NCBI RefSeq assembly: GCF_003086355.1
Contig: NZ_CP031733.1
Location: 1,922,001 to 1,986,000, forward strand
From: Streptococcus chenjunshii
GTDB taxonomy: Bacteria > Bacillota > Bacilli > Lactobacillales > Streptococcaceae
Direction of reading: 5' to 3'
DNA: 64,000 nucleotides
Made by a program: the position numbers and the translations under genes
Notes under the pieces: generated by a model
What the model saw: only the letters and a program-made list of their open reading frames with translations
The model's database searches: none
What the model was told of the DNA's origin: nothing
Shown: positions 1 to 10,366 of the stretch, one piece after another
Position numbering within the stretch: position 1 is the first letter of the stretch
Layout of the letters: every line of letters starts with the position of its first letter

Positions 1-785
1 TCATAGTAATCCGTATCAGCTAATTGCTTGAGGGCTGTTTCCAGCTTAGAAAGATTCGCGAACTCACTGTTTTTAGGCAGGGTTTGCTTTTCGTCCGCAA
101 AAAAAGACTGATATAAACTGTCAAAATCTTTAGCAGCCTGCTCAGCACTGTCTTTTGAACTTGAAGAAGACGAAGCTGATTTCTTGCTGTCTGAAGAAGA
201 GGACGTTTTTGTCTGAGCATTCTGGCGGTTTAAATAGTTCATGCCAAAAGCAACCCCAAAAACAGCAAGAATCAAAATAAGCAAAGAACTCAATAAAACT
301 TTTCTGTTTTTATAAAGCGGCGGATTTTCTTTAGCAGGTGAAGACGGAAGCTGCTCTGTATCGGAAACAGAGTCCGTTTCAGCTTCCGAACTGAGCAGAG
401 GTTCTTCAGCAATAATTGTATCCTCTGTCACAGAATCAAATCCAGCTTTTTCAGAAATAGCAGAATAATCTGTACTTTCTGGTGCAGCAGTCTCTTCGTG
501 AAGCAAACTGGACTGCTCCAACTCCTCACGCTGCTGTTTAATAAAATCATCAAGCGCTTCTGTATCCAAATTTTCGTATCTGGCAGCGATTGTATCAAAT
601 TTTTGAGAGGCCACTTCTTCAGGGTGCTGTTTGATGTATTTGTCTAAAACACCATCGTCTTCAGTTACTCCGGCTTTAATTTCTGAATCTTTGCGCACAG
701 CTTCCCCGACAGTCATGTTCTGAGCCTTTTCAAAATCCAGCTTCGATTCTTCCTGTTCCTGCGGTTTCTTTTTATCCTCTGTCAC
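1..785 (-). CDS. mapZ: MapZ/LocZ mid-cell-anchored division protein (3' end outside window)
   Basis: MapZ marks the division site and positions FtsZ rings in streptococci. I read it from a GTG codon at 785, 15 nt after the stop of the RNA methylase gene; the frame is open to the window edge. The N-terminus has the MapZ-type start (…LDFEKAQNMTVGEAVRKD…), then an acidic cytoplasmic region of about 160 residues. A single membrane segment follows (around residues 162-183, LLILILAVFGVAFGMNYL), then a Ser-rich extracellular linker and the beginning of the outer domain. The location downstream of gpsB, rnpB and the methylase gene is, from memory, the usual streptococcal context of mapZ. The GTG start is chosen because no ATG precedes the conserved segment. 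Confidence 0.85.
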   Translation of the reverse strand, partial: MTEDKKKPQEQEESKLDFEKAQNMTVGEAVRKDSEIKAGVTEDDGVLDKYIKQHPEEVASQKFDTIAARYENLDTEALDDFIKQQREELEQSSLLHEETAAPESTDYSAISEKAGFDSVTEDTIIAEEPLLSSEAETDSVSDTEQLPSSPAKENPPLYKNRKVLLSSLLILILAVFGVAFGMNYLNRQNAQTKTSSSSDSKKSASSSSSSKDSAEQAAKDFDSLYQSFFADEKQTLPKNSEFANLSKLETALKQLADTDYY

Positions 786-800
786 CTTTTTCCTGCCTTT

Positions 801-1955
801 CTAAATCCGAGCGCGTTTAACTCGTTCCCCAAAAAACTGGTATAAATCAACTTTCAGTGTGCCATTGTAAAGTTTACGTTTCTTATCAGCCTGACCACCA
901 TATTTTTCTTCGAACTGCTCATCGCTTGTCAGAATAAATTTGCTCCATGTCTTCAGCGGAGCAAAGGTTTGACCCATCTCATTATACAAAATATTAACAG
1001 CTTTGTCATCCAGCAGTCGCTCGCCATAAGGGGGATTTGAGATGATAACACCGTTGATTTTATCAGTTTTCAGGTCTTGAAGACGCATTTGTTTCAGTTT
1101 GATGACATCTTCGAGCCCAGCAGCCGCGACATTTTTTCGGGCAATCTCAATCATTCGCTGATCAATATCAAAACCAGAAATATCGAGTTCAACCGTCCTG
1201 TCTATCTGCGCCTCAGCCTCATGCCGAAGCGCTGCTGTTAATTCCCGGTCAAACCAAGGCCATTCTTCAAAAGCAAAGCTGCGCTTAAGACCTGGAGCTA
1301 TTTTCAGGCCAATCATAGCCGCTTCAATGCAGAAAGTTGCTGAACCGCAGGTAGGATCAATAAAAGGTTTATCAGGATACCAATTACTTAATTCAATTAT
1401 AGCAGCTGCCATGTTTTCCTTAAGTGATGCACCACCCTTGTCAACACGGTAACCGCGCTTGAAAAGACTGTCTCCTGTTGTGTCAATCAGTATACTGACC
1501 TTATTTTTTAAAATAACCACTTCGATTCGAAACTCAGCGCCATTTTCCGGCAGAGGGACACCTTCCGGACGATGATAATGCTGCTGCAGCTTCTTGACAA
1601 CCGCCTTTTTTGTGACAGCCTGCACACTTGGTTCATTATGAAGCTGTGATCTCACACATCTTGCTTTAGTTATAGGAAACTGTGACCCAAATGGCAGATA
1701 ATTCTCCCAGTCAAGAGTAAACACCCCCTGGAACAGTTCCTCAAAGGTGACTGCCGAAAATTCACCAACCACGATTTTTACACGGTCCGCAGCCCTCAGC
1801 CATAGATTGCTTCTGACAATTGCTGCTTGATCTCCCTGAAAACGCACTTTGCCGTTTTCAACCTGACAGTCTATGTTTAAATTTCTGATTTCACGGCCGA
1901 CAACAGCCTCAAGCCCGGCAGCTGCCGTAGCAATTAAATCAAAGCTTGCTTTCAT
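801..1955 (-). CDS. THUMP-domain class I SAM-dependent RNA methyltransferase (RlmL/YpsC-like)
   Basis: Predicted N2-guanine methylase of 23S rRNA, 384 residues, with no fused RlmK domain. An N-terminal THUMP region (about 1-160) binds RNA. The C-terminal Rossmann domain shows a SAM-binding stretch (DPTCGSATFCIEAAM, about residue 200) and the catalytic NPPYG motif near residue 307. ATG at 1955 is preceded by GGGT; a GTG directly upstream at 1958 is possible but closer to the Shine-Dalgarno. rnpB lies upstream and mapZ follows 15 nt later, so the two proteins are probably co-transcribed. The family is clear; the exact modified nucleotide is inferred from the B. subtilis and E. coli relatives. 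Confidence 0.9.
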   Translation of the reverse strand: MKASFDLIATAAAGLEAVVGREIRNLNIDCQVENGKVRFQGDQAAIVRSNLWLRAADRVKIVVGEFSAVTFEELFQGVFTLDWENYLPFGSQFPITKARCVRSQLHNEPSVQAVTKKAVVKKLQQHYHRPEGVPLPENGAEFRIEVVILKNKVSILIDTTGDSLFKRGYRVDKGGASLKENMAAAIIELSNWYPDKPFIDPTCGSATFCIEAAMIGLKIAPGLKRSFAFEEWPWFDRELTAALRHEAEAQIDRTVELDISGFDIDQRMIEIARKNVAAAGLEDVIKLKQMRLQDLKTDKINGVIISNPPYGERLLDDKAVNILYNEMGQTFAPLKTWSKFILTSDEQFEEKYGGQADKKRKLYNGTLKVDLYQFFGERVKRARI

Positions 1956-1984
1956 CACTACCCTTTTCGTTTTTTTAATTTATC

Positions 1985-2016
1985 AAAATGAAATAAAAGC
2001 TAGCAAACGCTAGCTC
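1985..2016 (-). terminator. Intrinsic terminator of rnpB
   Basis: A perfect GCTAGC / GCTAGC stem with a short AAAC-type loop is followed on the minus strand by TTTTATTT, directly after the 3' end of the RNase P RNA. Confidence 0.8.
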
Positions 2017-2021
2017 AACCT

Positions 2022-2413
2022 ATTATGCAATTTTCTATAAGCCATGTTTTGTTCCGAAAGCAGCTAGGCCCTGCTTTCTTCGATAATCATCTGTCTACTG
2101 TTTCCAGTCAGGATAGAGCGTTCGGTTTCCGCCTATCCCGTGCCCCTACCAAAGTTTGGGTTGCTAGCTTGAGGGGTTTACCTCGTTCCACTTTTTACGT
2201 TTCCGTAAAACTTCGTCACTGTGGCACTTTCAGGATTAGTCCGGCCTATCCTAAAGAAAGACTTAGCCGTTTTATCCGCCGTAACGCACTTCAGCACGTC
2301 CCTGGGCTTATTTTTTCGCCCAGCACAAACACTACCGGCAGTCACAGCCGGTGCTAGCATGGACTTTCCTCATAAGAGCAGTACTCCTATGCGATTATCC
2401 AAAAATTGCACTT
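2022..2413 (-). ncRNA. rnpB: RNase P RNA, Bacillus-type (class B)
   Basis: Catalytic RNA subunit of RNase P, which matures tRNA 5' ends. Hallmarks read on the minus strand: the 5' region with GAGGAAAGTCCATGC, the P4/CR-I stretch, the GCCACAGTGACG segment, the AAACCCCTCAAGC region, and the GACAGATGATTATC 3' motif. The 5' GTGCAATTTT and 3' AAAATTGCAT ends pair to form P1, which sets the boundaries to within a few bases. gpsB ends about 20 nt upstream, so its promoter must lie in the 3' part of gpsB. Open frames in this stretch are spurious. Confidence 0.95.
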
Positions 2414-2433
2414 ATTTAATATCAACCAGTTTC

Positions 2434-2778
2434 TTATTCAACAATCTGTTTGCCAAATACTTCTTTTTCCAGTCTGCTGATACGCTTTAAAATATCAAAA
2501 TTAGTTGCTGACTGCGCTACCCGTGTCTGTTCGGGAACTGGCGCCGACACTTTTGCAGCTGCCTGTGCCGGTGCTGGGTTTGCTGTTTTAGCCCGTGCCG
2601 CCGCCTGTTTCAGCTTTTCATTTTCTTCACGCAATTCCTGAATCTGTGCGATATAGGTTTCATAATCCTTGATAACGTCATCTAAAAACTCATCAACTTC
2701 TTTTCTATCATAACCGCGCATGCTGGTTCTAAATTCTTGTTCAAAAATGTCTTTAGGACTAAAAATAATACTTGCCAT
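2434..2778 (-). CDS. gpsB: Cell cycle protein GpsB
   Basis: A DivIVA-like adaptor of 114 residues that coordinates septal and peripheral wall synthesis, binding penicillin-binding proteins. The N-terminal domain ([16 protein letters not shown]… and the [19 protein letters not shown] stretch) is a classical GpsB/DivIVA match. An Ala/Pro-rich linker follows, then a short C-terminal helix ([17 protein letters not shown]) that forms the hexamerisation bundle. The start is set at MASII, behind a GGAGAGAG site, rather than at an in-frame ATG six codons earlier. pbp1a, its usual partner, lies on the opposite strand 1.4 kb away. Confidence 0.95.
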   Translation of the reverse strand: MASIIFSPKDIFEQEFRTSMRGYDRKEVDEFLDDVIKDYETYIAQIQELREENEKLKQAAARAKTANPAPAQAAAKVSAPVPEQTRVAQSATNFDILKRISRLEKEVFGKQIVE

Positions 2779-2843
2779 TCTACTCTCTCCAAACATCTCA
2801 ATTCTTAAATAGCGAAAATTTAATTTAACTATTCATCGCTTCA

Positions 2844-2872
2844 ATCATACCTAAAAAAATTTTAAAAATCAA
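2844..2872 (-). promoter_or_regulatory. gpsB promoter
   Basis: On the minus strand TTGATT (2872-2867) and TATGAT (2849-2844) are separated by 17 nt, 66 nt upstream of the gpsB start. Confidence 0.65.
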
Positions 2873-3002
2873 GTATTTAGGTTTGTTTTCATGATTAAAA
2901 AATAGTTACTCTTTAATGTCCGCTGCATATCTTTCCTATTGTAAGCCTCAAAAAATGAGTAATCTCACAGCCGTTAAACAGATCAAGAGCAGGAAACCAT
3001 CA

Positions 3003-3518
3003 TCAGTCTTCCAGCAGCTCGTTCAGCCTGTCGAAAGTCAAAAAATGAACGGGATACTCTCTGCGTTTTTGCGTCTCTTCGACCAAATAATGCAGGTTGG
3101 TTTTCTGCTCACTGTCATAAAAAATATAAGCCCCGTCTGAATTGTCGAGCAGAAACTGATTGTACTGGCGGAACTGCCAAGGACCCTGATACTGCTCATA
3201 GCAGTATTTTAAGAAATCAGCTCCTTTAAATTTAACAAGCTTTTCCTGGTTGGCTGCATTCCAGTTTTCACCTTGATTTTGAAAAAGAAAGACACTGGCA
3301 ATGCGGAACTCGTAGTCTTTTTGCAACTCTAAGGCCACCTCTAAAGCCCAAAATTCAAAACCAAGGTTCCCTGTAAAAATAAACCACTCAGTACCTTCCT
3401 CCAAATAGGCCTGCAAATCTTTTCTGATGGCTGTTTTTATAATTTCGATACGCTTATCCTTATCTTGGAAAATCCCTAATTCAAAGCTTTTATAGCCTGT
3501 TATAAGAATCGTATGCAT
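3003..3518 (-). CDS. ypsA: YpsA/DUF1273 SLOG-family protein
   Basis: 171-residue protein of the DUF1273 (YpsA) group in the SLOG nucleotide-binding superfamily. In B. subtilis and S. aureus YpsA influences cell division together with GpsB. The start [17 protein letters not shown] is the family signature, with a GNLGFEFWA nucleotide-site motif near residue 50 and a conserved C-terminal helix ([11 protein letters not shown]). It is divergent from recU with a 93-nt spacer, an arrangement common in Firmicutes. The biochemical activity is unknown; a nucleotide or nucleotide-sugar ligand is inferred from the fold. Confidence 0.9.
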   Translation of the reverse strand: MHTILITGYKSFELGIFQDKDKRIEIIKTAIRKDLQAYLEEGTEWFIFTGNLGFEFWALEVALELQKDYEFRIASVFLFQNQGENWNAANQEKLVKFKGADFLKYCYEQYQGPWQFRQYNQFLLDNSDGAYIFYDSEQKTNLHYLVEETQKRREYPVHFLTFDRLNELLED

Positions 3519-3539
3519 AAAATATCATCCTTTTTAAAA

Positions 3540-3551
3540 TTATGGTATAAT
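3540..3551 (+). promoter_or_regulatory. recU-pbp1a promoter (extended -10)
   Basis: TGGTATAAT (TG-n-TATAAT, -10 hexamer 3546-3551) lies about 60 nt before recU. No good -35 is visible, as is usual for an extended -10 promoter. Confidence 0.6.
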
Positions 3552-3611
3552 AGTTTTGCTTTATATTATCCTATTTACTATACAGAATTAGGATATGAAG
3601 TTAGGAGGATT

Positions 3612-4238
3612 ATGGTTAATTATCCGCATCCCCATCATCTCACTAGGAAAAAAAAGGCAGAGCAACCCGCTAAAAAGGTTAATTTTGCTAACCGCGGTAT
3701 GTCTTTTGAGGCAGCAATTAATGCAACTAACAATTATTATTTGGCTCATTCAATTGCTGTGATTCATAAAAAGCCTACACCCATCCAAATAGTAAAAGTG
3801 GACTACCCTATGCGGAGCCGTGCCAAGATTGTTGAAGCCTACTTCAGGCAGCCATCAACAACTGATTATTCCGGTGTTTATAGGGGGCATTACATTGATT
3901 TTGAAGCCAAAGAAACCAGATTAAAGACGGCAATGCCTATGAAAAATTTTCATGCGCACCAGATTGAACACATGGCTAAGGTCTTAGAGCAGCAGGGAAT
4001 CTGCTTTGTTCTGCTTCACTTTTCGTCATTAAAAGAAACTTATTTCTTGCCGGCCCAGGCTCTGATTGATTTTTATCAGATTGATCGCGGCACAAAATCA
4101 ATGCCTCTTGATTATATCAAAAAGAAGGGTTACTGGATAGAGATGAATGCTTTGCCTCAGGTTCCTTATTTAGACATTATTGAAAATTATTTTTTAGGCG
4201 GTGATTACTATCAAAAAGATTCAGTTCAGAAGAAATAG
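3612..4238 (+). CDS. recU: Holliday junction resolvase RecU
   Basis: 208-residue nuclease that cuts four-way recombination junctions. Family features: N-terminal [23 protein letters not shown] near residue 30, and the metal-binding core with [15 protein letters not shown], followed by [14 protein letters not shown] at 3612 follows a textbook AGGAGG at 3604-3609; a longer in-frame reading from 3513 would cross the promoter. The last 38 nt overlap the start of pbp1a, so the two are translationally linked, as in other streptococci. Confidence 0.95.
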   Translation: MVNYPHPHHLTRKKKAEQPAKKVNFANRGMSFEAAINATNNYYLAHSIAVIHKKPTPIQIVKVDYPMRSRAKIVEAYFRQPSTTDYSGVYRGHYIDFEAKETRLKTAMPMKNFHAHQIEHMAKVLEQQGICFVLLHFSSLKETYFLPAQALIDFYQIDRGTKSMPLDYIKKKGYWIEMNALPQVPYLDIIENYFLGGDYYQKDSVQKK

Positions 4239-6417
4239 TCAAAAACGGGCTAACAGAGAGCTAACGACCAAGGATAAAGTCCTCAGAATTGTGAAATATG
4301 CTGTCTTTGCTGCTCTCAGTTTAGCCCTTATCGGAATCGTTGTCGGCGGCCTTCTGTTTGCCTATTATATCAGCAGTACACCAGAACTTTCTGAAAGCAA
4401 ACTCGAGTCTACCAATTCAAGTTTGGTCTATGATGTTAACAATAATCTCATTGCCGACTTAGGTTCTGAAAAACGGGAAAGTGTCACTGCTGACAGCATC
4501 CCGCTTAATCTGGTCAATGCGGTTACTTCTATTGAGGACAAACGCTTTTTTAAACACCGCGGAATTGACCTTTACCGAATTCTTGGTGCAGCCTGGAACA
4601 ACATGATCAGAAGCAGCACTCAAGGGGGGTCAACACTTGATCAGCAGGTTATCAAATTAGGGTATTTCTCAACCAGCGAATCTGACCAAACCTTGAAACG
4701 TAAGGCACAGGAAGCTTGGCTGGCTTTGCAGATGGAGAAAAAATACACAAAAGAAGAGATCCTTACTTTTTACGTTAACAAGGTCTATATGGGCAATGGC
4801 AACTACGGGATGCTTACAGCTGCTAAATCCTACTATAACAAGGACTTGAAAGATCTGTCAATTGCCCAGATTGCTCTCTTAGCCGGTATTCCTCAGGCAC
4901 CAAGTCAGTATGACCCGTACAGCGAACCGGAAGCAGCTCAGAAACGGCGCAATCTGGTCTTAAAAGAAATGTATGAAGATGGCAATATTACACAGGCGGA
5001 ATATGATGAGGCAACGGCAACACCAGTCACAGACGGTCTGCAGGAACTTAAGGAAAATACAAATTATCCAAAATATATGGATAATTATCTTAAACAAGTC
5101 ATTGAAGAGGTTAAAGAAACAACAGGGCAGGATATCTTTTCTGCTGGGATGAAAGTTTATACCAATGTTGATCCAAACGCTCAGCAGTACCTCTATGATA
5201 TTTACAATACCGATACCCATGTCAATTACCCTGATGCTGAATTTCAGGTCGCATCAACTGTTATTGATGTGACCAATGGCAGGGTCATCGCTCAGCTGGG
5301 CGGACGGAATCAAGACAGCAATGTCTCTTTTGGAACAAATCAAGCTGTTCTGACCGATCGTGACTGGGGATCAACGATGAAACCGATCTCTGCTTACGCT
5401 CCGGCTATTGAGAGCAAAGCCTATACCTCAACCGGTCAGTCAACCAGTGATGCTGTTTATTACTGGCCCGGAACAACCACACAGCTTTATAACTGGGACC
5501 GGCAGTACTATGGGTCAATGTCCATCCAAACAGCAATTCAGCAGTCGCGTAATGTGCCTGCAGTTAAAGCACTGGAAGCAGCCGGTCTGGAAACAGCTCA
5601 GGAATTTCTAAGCGGATTGGGAATCAATTATCCCGAGATGGTATACTCAAATGCCATCTCCAGCAATACCAGTAGTTCTGATCAAAAATACGGAGCCAGC
5701 AGTGAAAAGATGGCAGCAGCTTATGCCGCTTTTGCTAATGGCGGAACCTATTACAAGCCGCAGTATGTCAATAAAATTGAATTTAATGACGGGACTTCTC
5801 AAAGTTATACAGCATCAGCCACACGTGCTATGGAAGAAACGACCGCCTATATGATGACTGATATGCTCAAAACTGTTTTAACTTACGGAACAGGGACTGA
5901 AGCAGCTATTTCAGGGATTTACCAAGCCGGTAAGACCGGAACATCTAACTATACAGATGAAGAACTGACAGAGATTGCTCAGGATAAGGGAATCAGTACA
6001 TACAGCGTTGGAACAATGGCTCCTGACGAAAACTTCGTCGGTTATACAACTCAATACGCCATGGCTGTTTGGACAGGCTATAAAAATCGACTGACTCCTG
6101 TATACGGCGACGGACTCAATGTTGCTGCTCAGGTTTATCGGGCCATGATGCTTTATCTGGCTCAGTCTGGCAGCGGCAGTACTGATTGGACAATGCCTAG
6201 CGGTCTCTACCGAAGCGGTTCCTACTTGTATCTGAGCGGTTATACATCCAAAACTTACGAGTCTTCTTCCAGCTCAGTTTACAATAACATTTACGGTTCT
6301 TCAACTACTGAATCGGAATCACAGTCCAGCGATCAAAACAACGATGACAATATCGATGATAATTCAGAACAATCGTCTTCGCAAACGGAAAGCGATGAAA
6401 ACAGTGATGAAGAGTGA
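4201..6417 (+). CDS. pbp1a: Class A penicillin-binding protein PBP1a
   Basis: Bifunctional peptidoglycan glycosyltransferase/transpeptidase, 738 residues, membrane-anchored. A cytoplasmic tail (1-30) precedes one membrane segment (about 31-55). The glycosyltransferase domain shows [12 protein letters not shown] and the GGSTLDQQ motif. The transpeptidase domain has STMK (nucleophile Ser), QSRN and KTGTS motifs. The C-terminus is a long Ser/Asp/Glu/Asn-rich tail. The start is a GTG inside the end of recU; no ATG lies nearby, so a shorter form from a later GTG cannot be excluded. GpsB, encoded nearby, is a known partner of this class. Confidence 0.95.
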   Translation: MITIKKIQFRRNSQKRANRELTTKDKVLRIVKYAVFAALSLALIGIVVGGLLFAYYISSTPELSESKLESTNSSLVYDVNNNLIADLGSEKRESVTADSIPLNLVNAVTSIEDKRFFKHRGIDLYRILGAAWNNMIRSSTQGGSTLDQQVIKLGYFSTSESDQTLKRKAQEAWLALQMEKKYTKEEILTFYVNKVYMGNGNYGMLTAAKSYYNKDLKDLSIAQIALLAGIPQAPSQYDPYSEPEAAQKRRNLVLKEMYEDGNITQAEYDEATATPVTDGLQELKENTNYPKYMDNYLKQVIEEVKETTGQDIFSAGMKVYTNVDPNAQQYLYDIYNTDTHVNYPDAEFQVASTVIDVTNGRVIAQLGGRNQDSNVSFGTNQAVLTDRDWGSTMKPISAYAPAIESKAYTSTGQSTSDAVYYWPGTTTQLYNWDRQYYGSMSIQTAIQQSRNVPAVKALEAAGLETAQEFLSGLGINYPEMVYSNAISSNTSSSDQKYGASSEKMAAAYAAFANGGTYYKPQYVNKIEFNDGTSQSYTASATRAMEETTAYMMTDMLKTVLTYGTGTEAAISGIYQAGKTGTSNYTDEELTEIAQDKGISTYSVGTMAPDENFVGYTTQYAMAVWTGYKNRLTPVYGDGLNVAAQVYRAMMLYLAQSGSGSTDWTMPSGLYRSGSYLYLSGYTSKTYESSSSSVYNNIYGSSTTESESQSSDQNNDDNIDDNSEQSSSQTESDENSDEE

Positions 6418-6440
6418 TGAAGACTTGTCTTTTAAAGTTG

Positions 6441-6513
6441 CTTATCTGTTCCTAACAGATATAAGACAAAATAACCCGATACTGGCCTAGGCCGGTATCG
6501 GGTTATTTTATGT
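6441..6513. terminator. Bidirectional terminator between pbp1a and pepC
   Basis: A long perfect hairpin (AATAACCCGATAC … GTATCGGGTTATT, 6468-6513) has A-tracts on one side and T-tracts on the other, serving convergent pbp1a and pepC. A smaller hairpin (CTTAT…ATAAG) precedes it at 6441-6465. Confidence 0.85.
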
Positions 6514-6591
6514 CTAAAAAAGCGGAGTTGCGGCCCTGCAGTTAGTCCCTCTTACTGTGCAATAAAAGACAAATTTGACCAAAAATCAGGT

Positions 6592-7926
6592 TCACTCTGC
6601 CAGGGCCCCCATCGGATCCCAAGGAGCAAGCACAATTGGGTCGGACTCATATGCTGCGCGTTCCTGATCTGTCAAAAAATCCTTACGCACAACAATTTGG
6701 TAAGTGTATTCATCCATCCAAGCATCAGAAGCTACAAAATAGCCCTTATCGCCAACCTTATCTCCCCAGGAATTTTCAACCTTCCATTTAAGCGGGCGAC
6801 CTTCTTCATCTAAATCAACACCCGCTAAAACCATAGCATGTGTCATCAGGCTCTCGCCATAATCCAGACGGCCAGCCTTATCTTGTTCAAAAGCAAGGTC
6901 CAAGGCAGATGAAAAATCATAGGCTGTTGTGGCAAGAATCCCTTTTTTCCTATCAGACAGCTGCCCGACATCAGAACCGAACCAGACCGTCTCTCCAGCC
7001 TTTAATTGGGCAAGGGCTAACTCCTTAAACCGCTTCATATCCAGATTAAGGTAGCGGACAGCACGGCCGCCAATGACATTGCCCAGCATTTCAACTGTAT
7101 AAGACCGTCCATAGGGCTTATCTGCTGTTGGAGCATTAATGACCGAGACATACTGGCTTAAGTCTAAATCAATATATTTTTCGTAGAAATACTGCGGAGT
7201 AATCTTTTTCTCTGAGTGATACTGCCCTTCTTCATCGCGATAGGCAAAATCAAAGCTTCTCGGCGGCAGTCCCAAATTGACAGCTAAAAAATTAAAAACT
7301 TCTTGCAGTAATTCTTCTTTCTTTGCCTGAAGTACTGAAGCTTCTGCCCCCTGATCAAATAATCTGCGCAAAATCTGAGCATCTTGACGCAGCAATTTAT
7401 TAAGGTACTGATTCATTTCTCTGCTGGCACTGGAAGACACTGACTCAGGATAGACTGACTTGGGCACAAGACCGTATTTCTCAAAAAGAGCAAGGACCAT
7501 GTCCCATTGGCCGCCATCTTGCTGCGGCGTATCTAATAAGAATTTTACTTTACGGCTGTCCAGTTCCTGATCTGCTGTGGCTAAAATCTGCTCAAGAAAC
7601 CAATTTGATTTTTCATACTTATCCCAGAAAAAGGTGTGAGCCTGTGAAAACTCAAAATGATCCAAATTGAAATCTTCAATCAATTTATGACGAAAAGTAT
7701 TGAGAGCCGCGAACATCCAGCAGCGGCCCGAAGCTTTCTGATCAGCTACCTTATCTTTGGTTAAATCAATTGAAAAAGTATAGTCATTTTCAATTTCACT
7801 TTGCCGTGTAGTCAATGACTTGAGCAGACCATTATGTGTGATGGCATTCTCTGCAGCACGGAGTTTCGGATTAGCTTCATACTGAGCAAAAAGTTTATCT
7901 GTAAATGCTGTTTTTAATTCTGACAT
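6592..7926 (-). CDS. pepC: Aminopeptidase C (bleomycin hydrolase family)
   Basis: Cytoplasmic cysteine aminopeptidase of 444 residues that releases N-terminal amino acids from imported peptides; family C1B, hexameric barrel. The catalytic triad is visible: Cys in SGRCWMFAALN (about residue 69), His in MTHAMVLAGV (about 365) and Asn in WKVENSWGDK (about 387). The C-terminus ends in AE rather than with a long extension. AAGGAG precedes the ATG. It is monocistronic between the bidirectional terminator and nadE. An inverted repeat (roughly CCGAAATCG / CGATTTTCGG, 7951-8010) sits in the 127-nt gap to nadE. Confidence 0.95.
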   Translation of the reverse strand: MSELKTAFTDKLFAQYEANPKLRAAENAITHNGLLKSLTTRQSEIENDYTFSIDLTKDKVADQKASGRCWMFAALNTFRHKLIEDFNLDHFEFSQAHTFFWDKYEKSNWFLEQILATADQELDSRKVKFLLDTPQQDGGQWDMVLALFEKYGLVPKSVYPESVSSSASREMNQYLNKLLRQDAQILRRLFDQGAEASVLQAKKEELLQEVFNFLAVNLGLPPRSFDFAYRDEEGQYHSEKKITPQYFYEKYIDLDLSQYVSVINAPTADKPYGRSYTVEMLGNVIGGRAVRYLNLDMKRFKELALAQLKAGETVWFGSDVGQLSDRKKGILATTAYDFSSALDLAFEQDKAGRLDYGESLMTHAMVLAGVDLDEEGRPLKWKVENSWGDKVGDKGYFVASDAWMDEYTYQIVVRKDFLTDQERAAYESDPIVLAPWDPMGALAE

Positions 7927-8053
7927 TCAAGTCTCCTTAATTCGATTAAGAGTCCCGCCGAAAATCGTTGTTAAAACCTTCCTGAAAGGATATTACCGAT
8001 TTCGGGCAGACTGAATTATGCTTTTTATTATTATCCTGAAGAGAGTGCTTATC

Positions 8054-8878
8054 TTATTTCCAAAAATCATCAAAAATAGTGATAGGCAGATGACGTTTAT
8101 GCATTGTTTTCTGCCACCAATTTTCAATCACTTCCTGCGCTGCCGGTGCGACAGACTTCCCTTCCAAATAATCGTCAATATCATTGTAAGTTACGCCCAG
8201 GGCAAGCTCATCAGCCAGACCGGGCCTGTTTTCTTCAAGATCTGCTGTCGGAACTTTGTCATAGAGTGCCTTATCGGCGCCCAGTTCTGCCAGAAGCTGC
8301 CGACCTTGGCGCTTATTCAAACGGTAAAGAGGCAGGATATCTGCACCGCCATCCCCGAATTTGGTAAAGAAACCCGTAAGATTTTCTGCTGCATGATCCG
8401 TGCCAATCACTGCGCCGGCATACTGACCCGCAATGGCATACTGCGTAATCATTCGCTGTCTGGCTTTAATATTGCCTTTGTTAAAATCCGATATCTGAAC
8501 ACCAGCCTCCTGTAAAGCGGCAACTTGCTGACTGACAGCTCCTTTTATATTAACCGTTAACGTTCGGTCCGGCTGAATAAAGCGCAAGGCTGCCTGAGCA
8601 TCACTTTCATCTTGCTGAATACCATAAGGCAGCCGAACTGCAATAAACTGGTAGGCCGCATCTTTAGTTTCAGCGCGCAACTCCTCAGCGGCAAGCTGAG
8701 CCAAACGCCCGGCTAAAGTGGAATCCTGCCCTCCGGAAATTCCTAAAACATAGGTTTTTAAGAAGGGGTGCTTATACATATAAGCCTTTAAAAAATCAAC
8801 AGACTTGCGGATTTCCTCTGAACCGTCAATGACCGCCTGCACACCAAGTTTTTTGATAATTGTTTCCTGTAAGGTCAT
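8054..8878 (-). CDS. nadE: NH3-dependent NAD synthetase
   Basis: Converts deamido-NAD to NAD with ATP and ammonia; 274 residues, without the glutaminase domain of the longer form. The PP-loop SGGQDSTL is at about residue 45. [25 protein letters not shown] and the [10 protein letters not shown] stretch mark the NaAD/ATP sites. The gene begins 18 nt after pncB, so both salvage steps are made from one message that starts at the pncB promoter. The start is the ATG at 8878; the GGAGG upstream is a little far and GGGAAC lies closer. Confidence 0.95.
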   Translation of the reverse strand: MTLQETIIKKLGVQAVIDGSEEIRKSVDFLKAYMYKHPFLKTYVLGISGGQDSTLAGRLAQLAAEELRAETKDAAYQFIAVRLPYGIQQDESDAQAALRFIQPDRTLTVNIKGAVSQQVAALQEAGVQISDFNKGNIKARQRMITQYAIAGQYAGAVIGTDHAAENLTGFFTKFGDGGADILPLYRLNKRQGRQLLAELGADKALYDKVPTADLEENRPGLADELALGVTYNDIDDYLEGKSVAPAAQEVIENWWQKTMHKRHLPITIFDDFWK

Positions 8879-8896
8879 AGATGTTCCCAGTCCTCC

Positions 8897-10351
8897 TTAT
8901 TCTGGCAAATTATAAGTCGTTTTGCGTACACTGTCAATCAGATTCATTTTATTATCCCAAACATCCTGAGCCAGATCCACGGGATAGTCCTGCGGATTCA
9001 GTACACGTTTGTACTCATTCCACAAACCATCCAGTTCCTGTTTAGCATATTCTTTTATCTCTGCAAGACTAGGTAAATCATAAACCAGCTGTCCTTGTTT
9101 ATAAATATCGACCAAGAGCGGGACAGCTTTAAAATTCTTTATCGTTTTATTAATATAGGTGTAGGTAGGGTGAAACATAGTAATCTCATCTAAACTGTTA
9201 ACATCTGTATCCGCAAAAGTAATATAGTCCCCTTCAGATTTTCCTTTTTCATTACTAGTGATACGCCAGACCTGCTTTTTCCCGGGAGTTGATACTTTTT
9301 CAGCATTATTGGACAGTTTAATAGTGTCCTGCATTACACCATGCTCATCTTCAATTGAAACAATCTTATAAACAGCACCAAGAGCCGGCTGATCATAAGC
9401 CGTAATGAGTTTAGTACCGACCCCCCAAACATCAATCTTAGCCTTCTGCATTTTGAGGTTAAGGATGGTGTTTTCATCAAGGTCATTGGAAGCATAGATT
9501 TTTGCTTCGGTAAAACCGGCTGCATCCAGCTGTTTACGAACTTGCTTTGAGAGGTAAGCCAGGTCACCGGAATCCAGACGAACTCCCTTAAAGTGAATTT
9601 CATCTCCCATTTCCTGAGCAACACGTATAGCTGCAGGCACACCAATCTTCAAAGTATCATAAGTATCAACCAAAAAGACACAATCCTTATGGGTCTTAGC
9701 ATAAGCTTTAAAAGCTTCATAATCATTGCCGTAAGCCTGTACAAGCGCATGGGCATGCGTACCTGACACAGGAATATCAAATAATTTTCCGGCTCGTACA
9801 TTGCTGGTTGCATCCGCGCCGCCAATCACTGCAGCTCGAGTCCCCCAAATGGCCGCATCCAGCTCCTGAGCACGCCGGGTACCGAATTCTAAGAGCGGTT
9901 CATCCTCAATAACCGAACGAATACGGGCTGCTTTTGTGGCAACTAATGTCTGGAAATTGATAATATTTAAAAGCGCTGTTTCTACTAACTGGCATTGTGC
10001 TAAAGGACCTTCAACCTGCACAATCGGTTCATTGGCAAAAACCAAATCCCCTTCTAAAGCTGAGCGAATAGATAGATCCAATTTTAAATTCTTCAAGTAT
10101 GCTAAAAAATCCTGAGGATAGCCCAGCCCCTCCAAATAGGCAATATCAGAAGCCGTAAAAGACAAATTTTCCAGATAATGTATCAGACGCTCCAAGCCTG
10201 CAAAAACGGCATAGCCGTTAGCAAAAGGCTCTTTTCGGAAGTAAGCCTCAAAAACTGCTTTTTTATTGTGAATTCCCTGCTCAAAATAAACCTGCATCAT
10301 ATTAATCTGATAAAGATCTGTATGCAAGGTTAAACTATCATCCGTGTACAT
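8897..10351 (-). CDS. pncB: Nicotinate phosphoribosyltransferase
   Basis: First step of nicotinate salvage to NAD; 484 residues. Family landmarks: LTLHTDLYQINMMQ at the N-terminus, EFGTRRAQ with the conserved RR, SGTHAHALVQ with the catalytic phospho-His motif, VRLDSGDL and the YASNDLDE stretch. Translation starts at MYTDDSL behind GGAGGGG; a longer reading would run back through the repeat element and is rejected. A hairpin leader element lies directly upstream of the Shine-Dalgarno. Streptococci depend on external niacin, which fits a pncB-nadE operon. Confidence 0.95.
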   Translation of the reverse strand: MYTDDSLTLHTDLYQINMMQVYFEQGIHNKKAVFEAYFRKEPFANGYAVFAGLERLIHYLENLSFTASDIAYLEGLGYPQDFLAYLKNLKLDLSIRSALEGDLVFANEPIVQVEGPLAQCQLVETALLNIINFQTLVATKAARIRSVIEDEPLLEFGTRRAQELDAAIWGTRAAVIGGADATSNVRAGKLFDIPVSGTHAHALVQAYGNDYEAFKAYAKTHKDCVFLVDTYDTLKIGVPAAIRVAQEMGDEIHFKGVRLDSGDLAYLSKQVRKQLDAAGFTEAKIYASNDLDENTILNLKMQKAKIDVWGVGTKLITAYDQPALGAVYKIVSIEDEHGVMQDTIKLSNNAEKVSTPGKKQVWRITSNEKGKSEGDYITFADTDVNSLDEITMFHPTYTYINKTIKNFKAVPLLVDIYKQGQLVYDLPSLAEIKEYAKQELDGLWNEYKRVLNPQDYPVDLAQDVWDNKMNLIDSVRKTTYNLPE

Positions 10352-10366
10352 AGACACCCCTCCATT

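Noticed and set aside
2022..2413. Open reading frames in both strands of the rnpB region
   Set aside because: The sequence has the conserved blocks and P1 pairing of RNase P RNA.
3513..3611. Extended recU start
   Set aside because: The region holds the extended -10 promoter, and AGGAGG lies immediately before ATG 3612.
7951..8010. Inverted repeat between nadE and pepC as a riboswitch or terminator
   Set aside because: The stem is imperfect and lacks a T-run; no known leader motif is recognisable.
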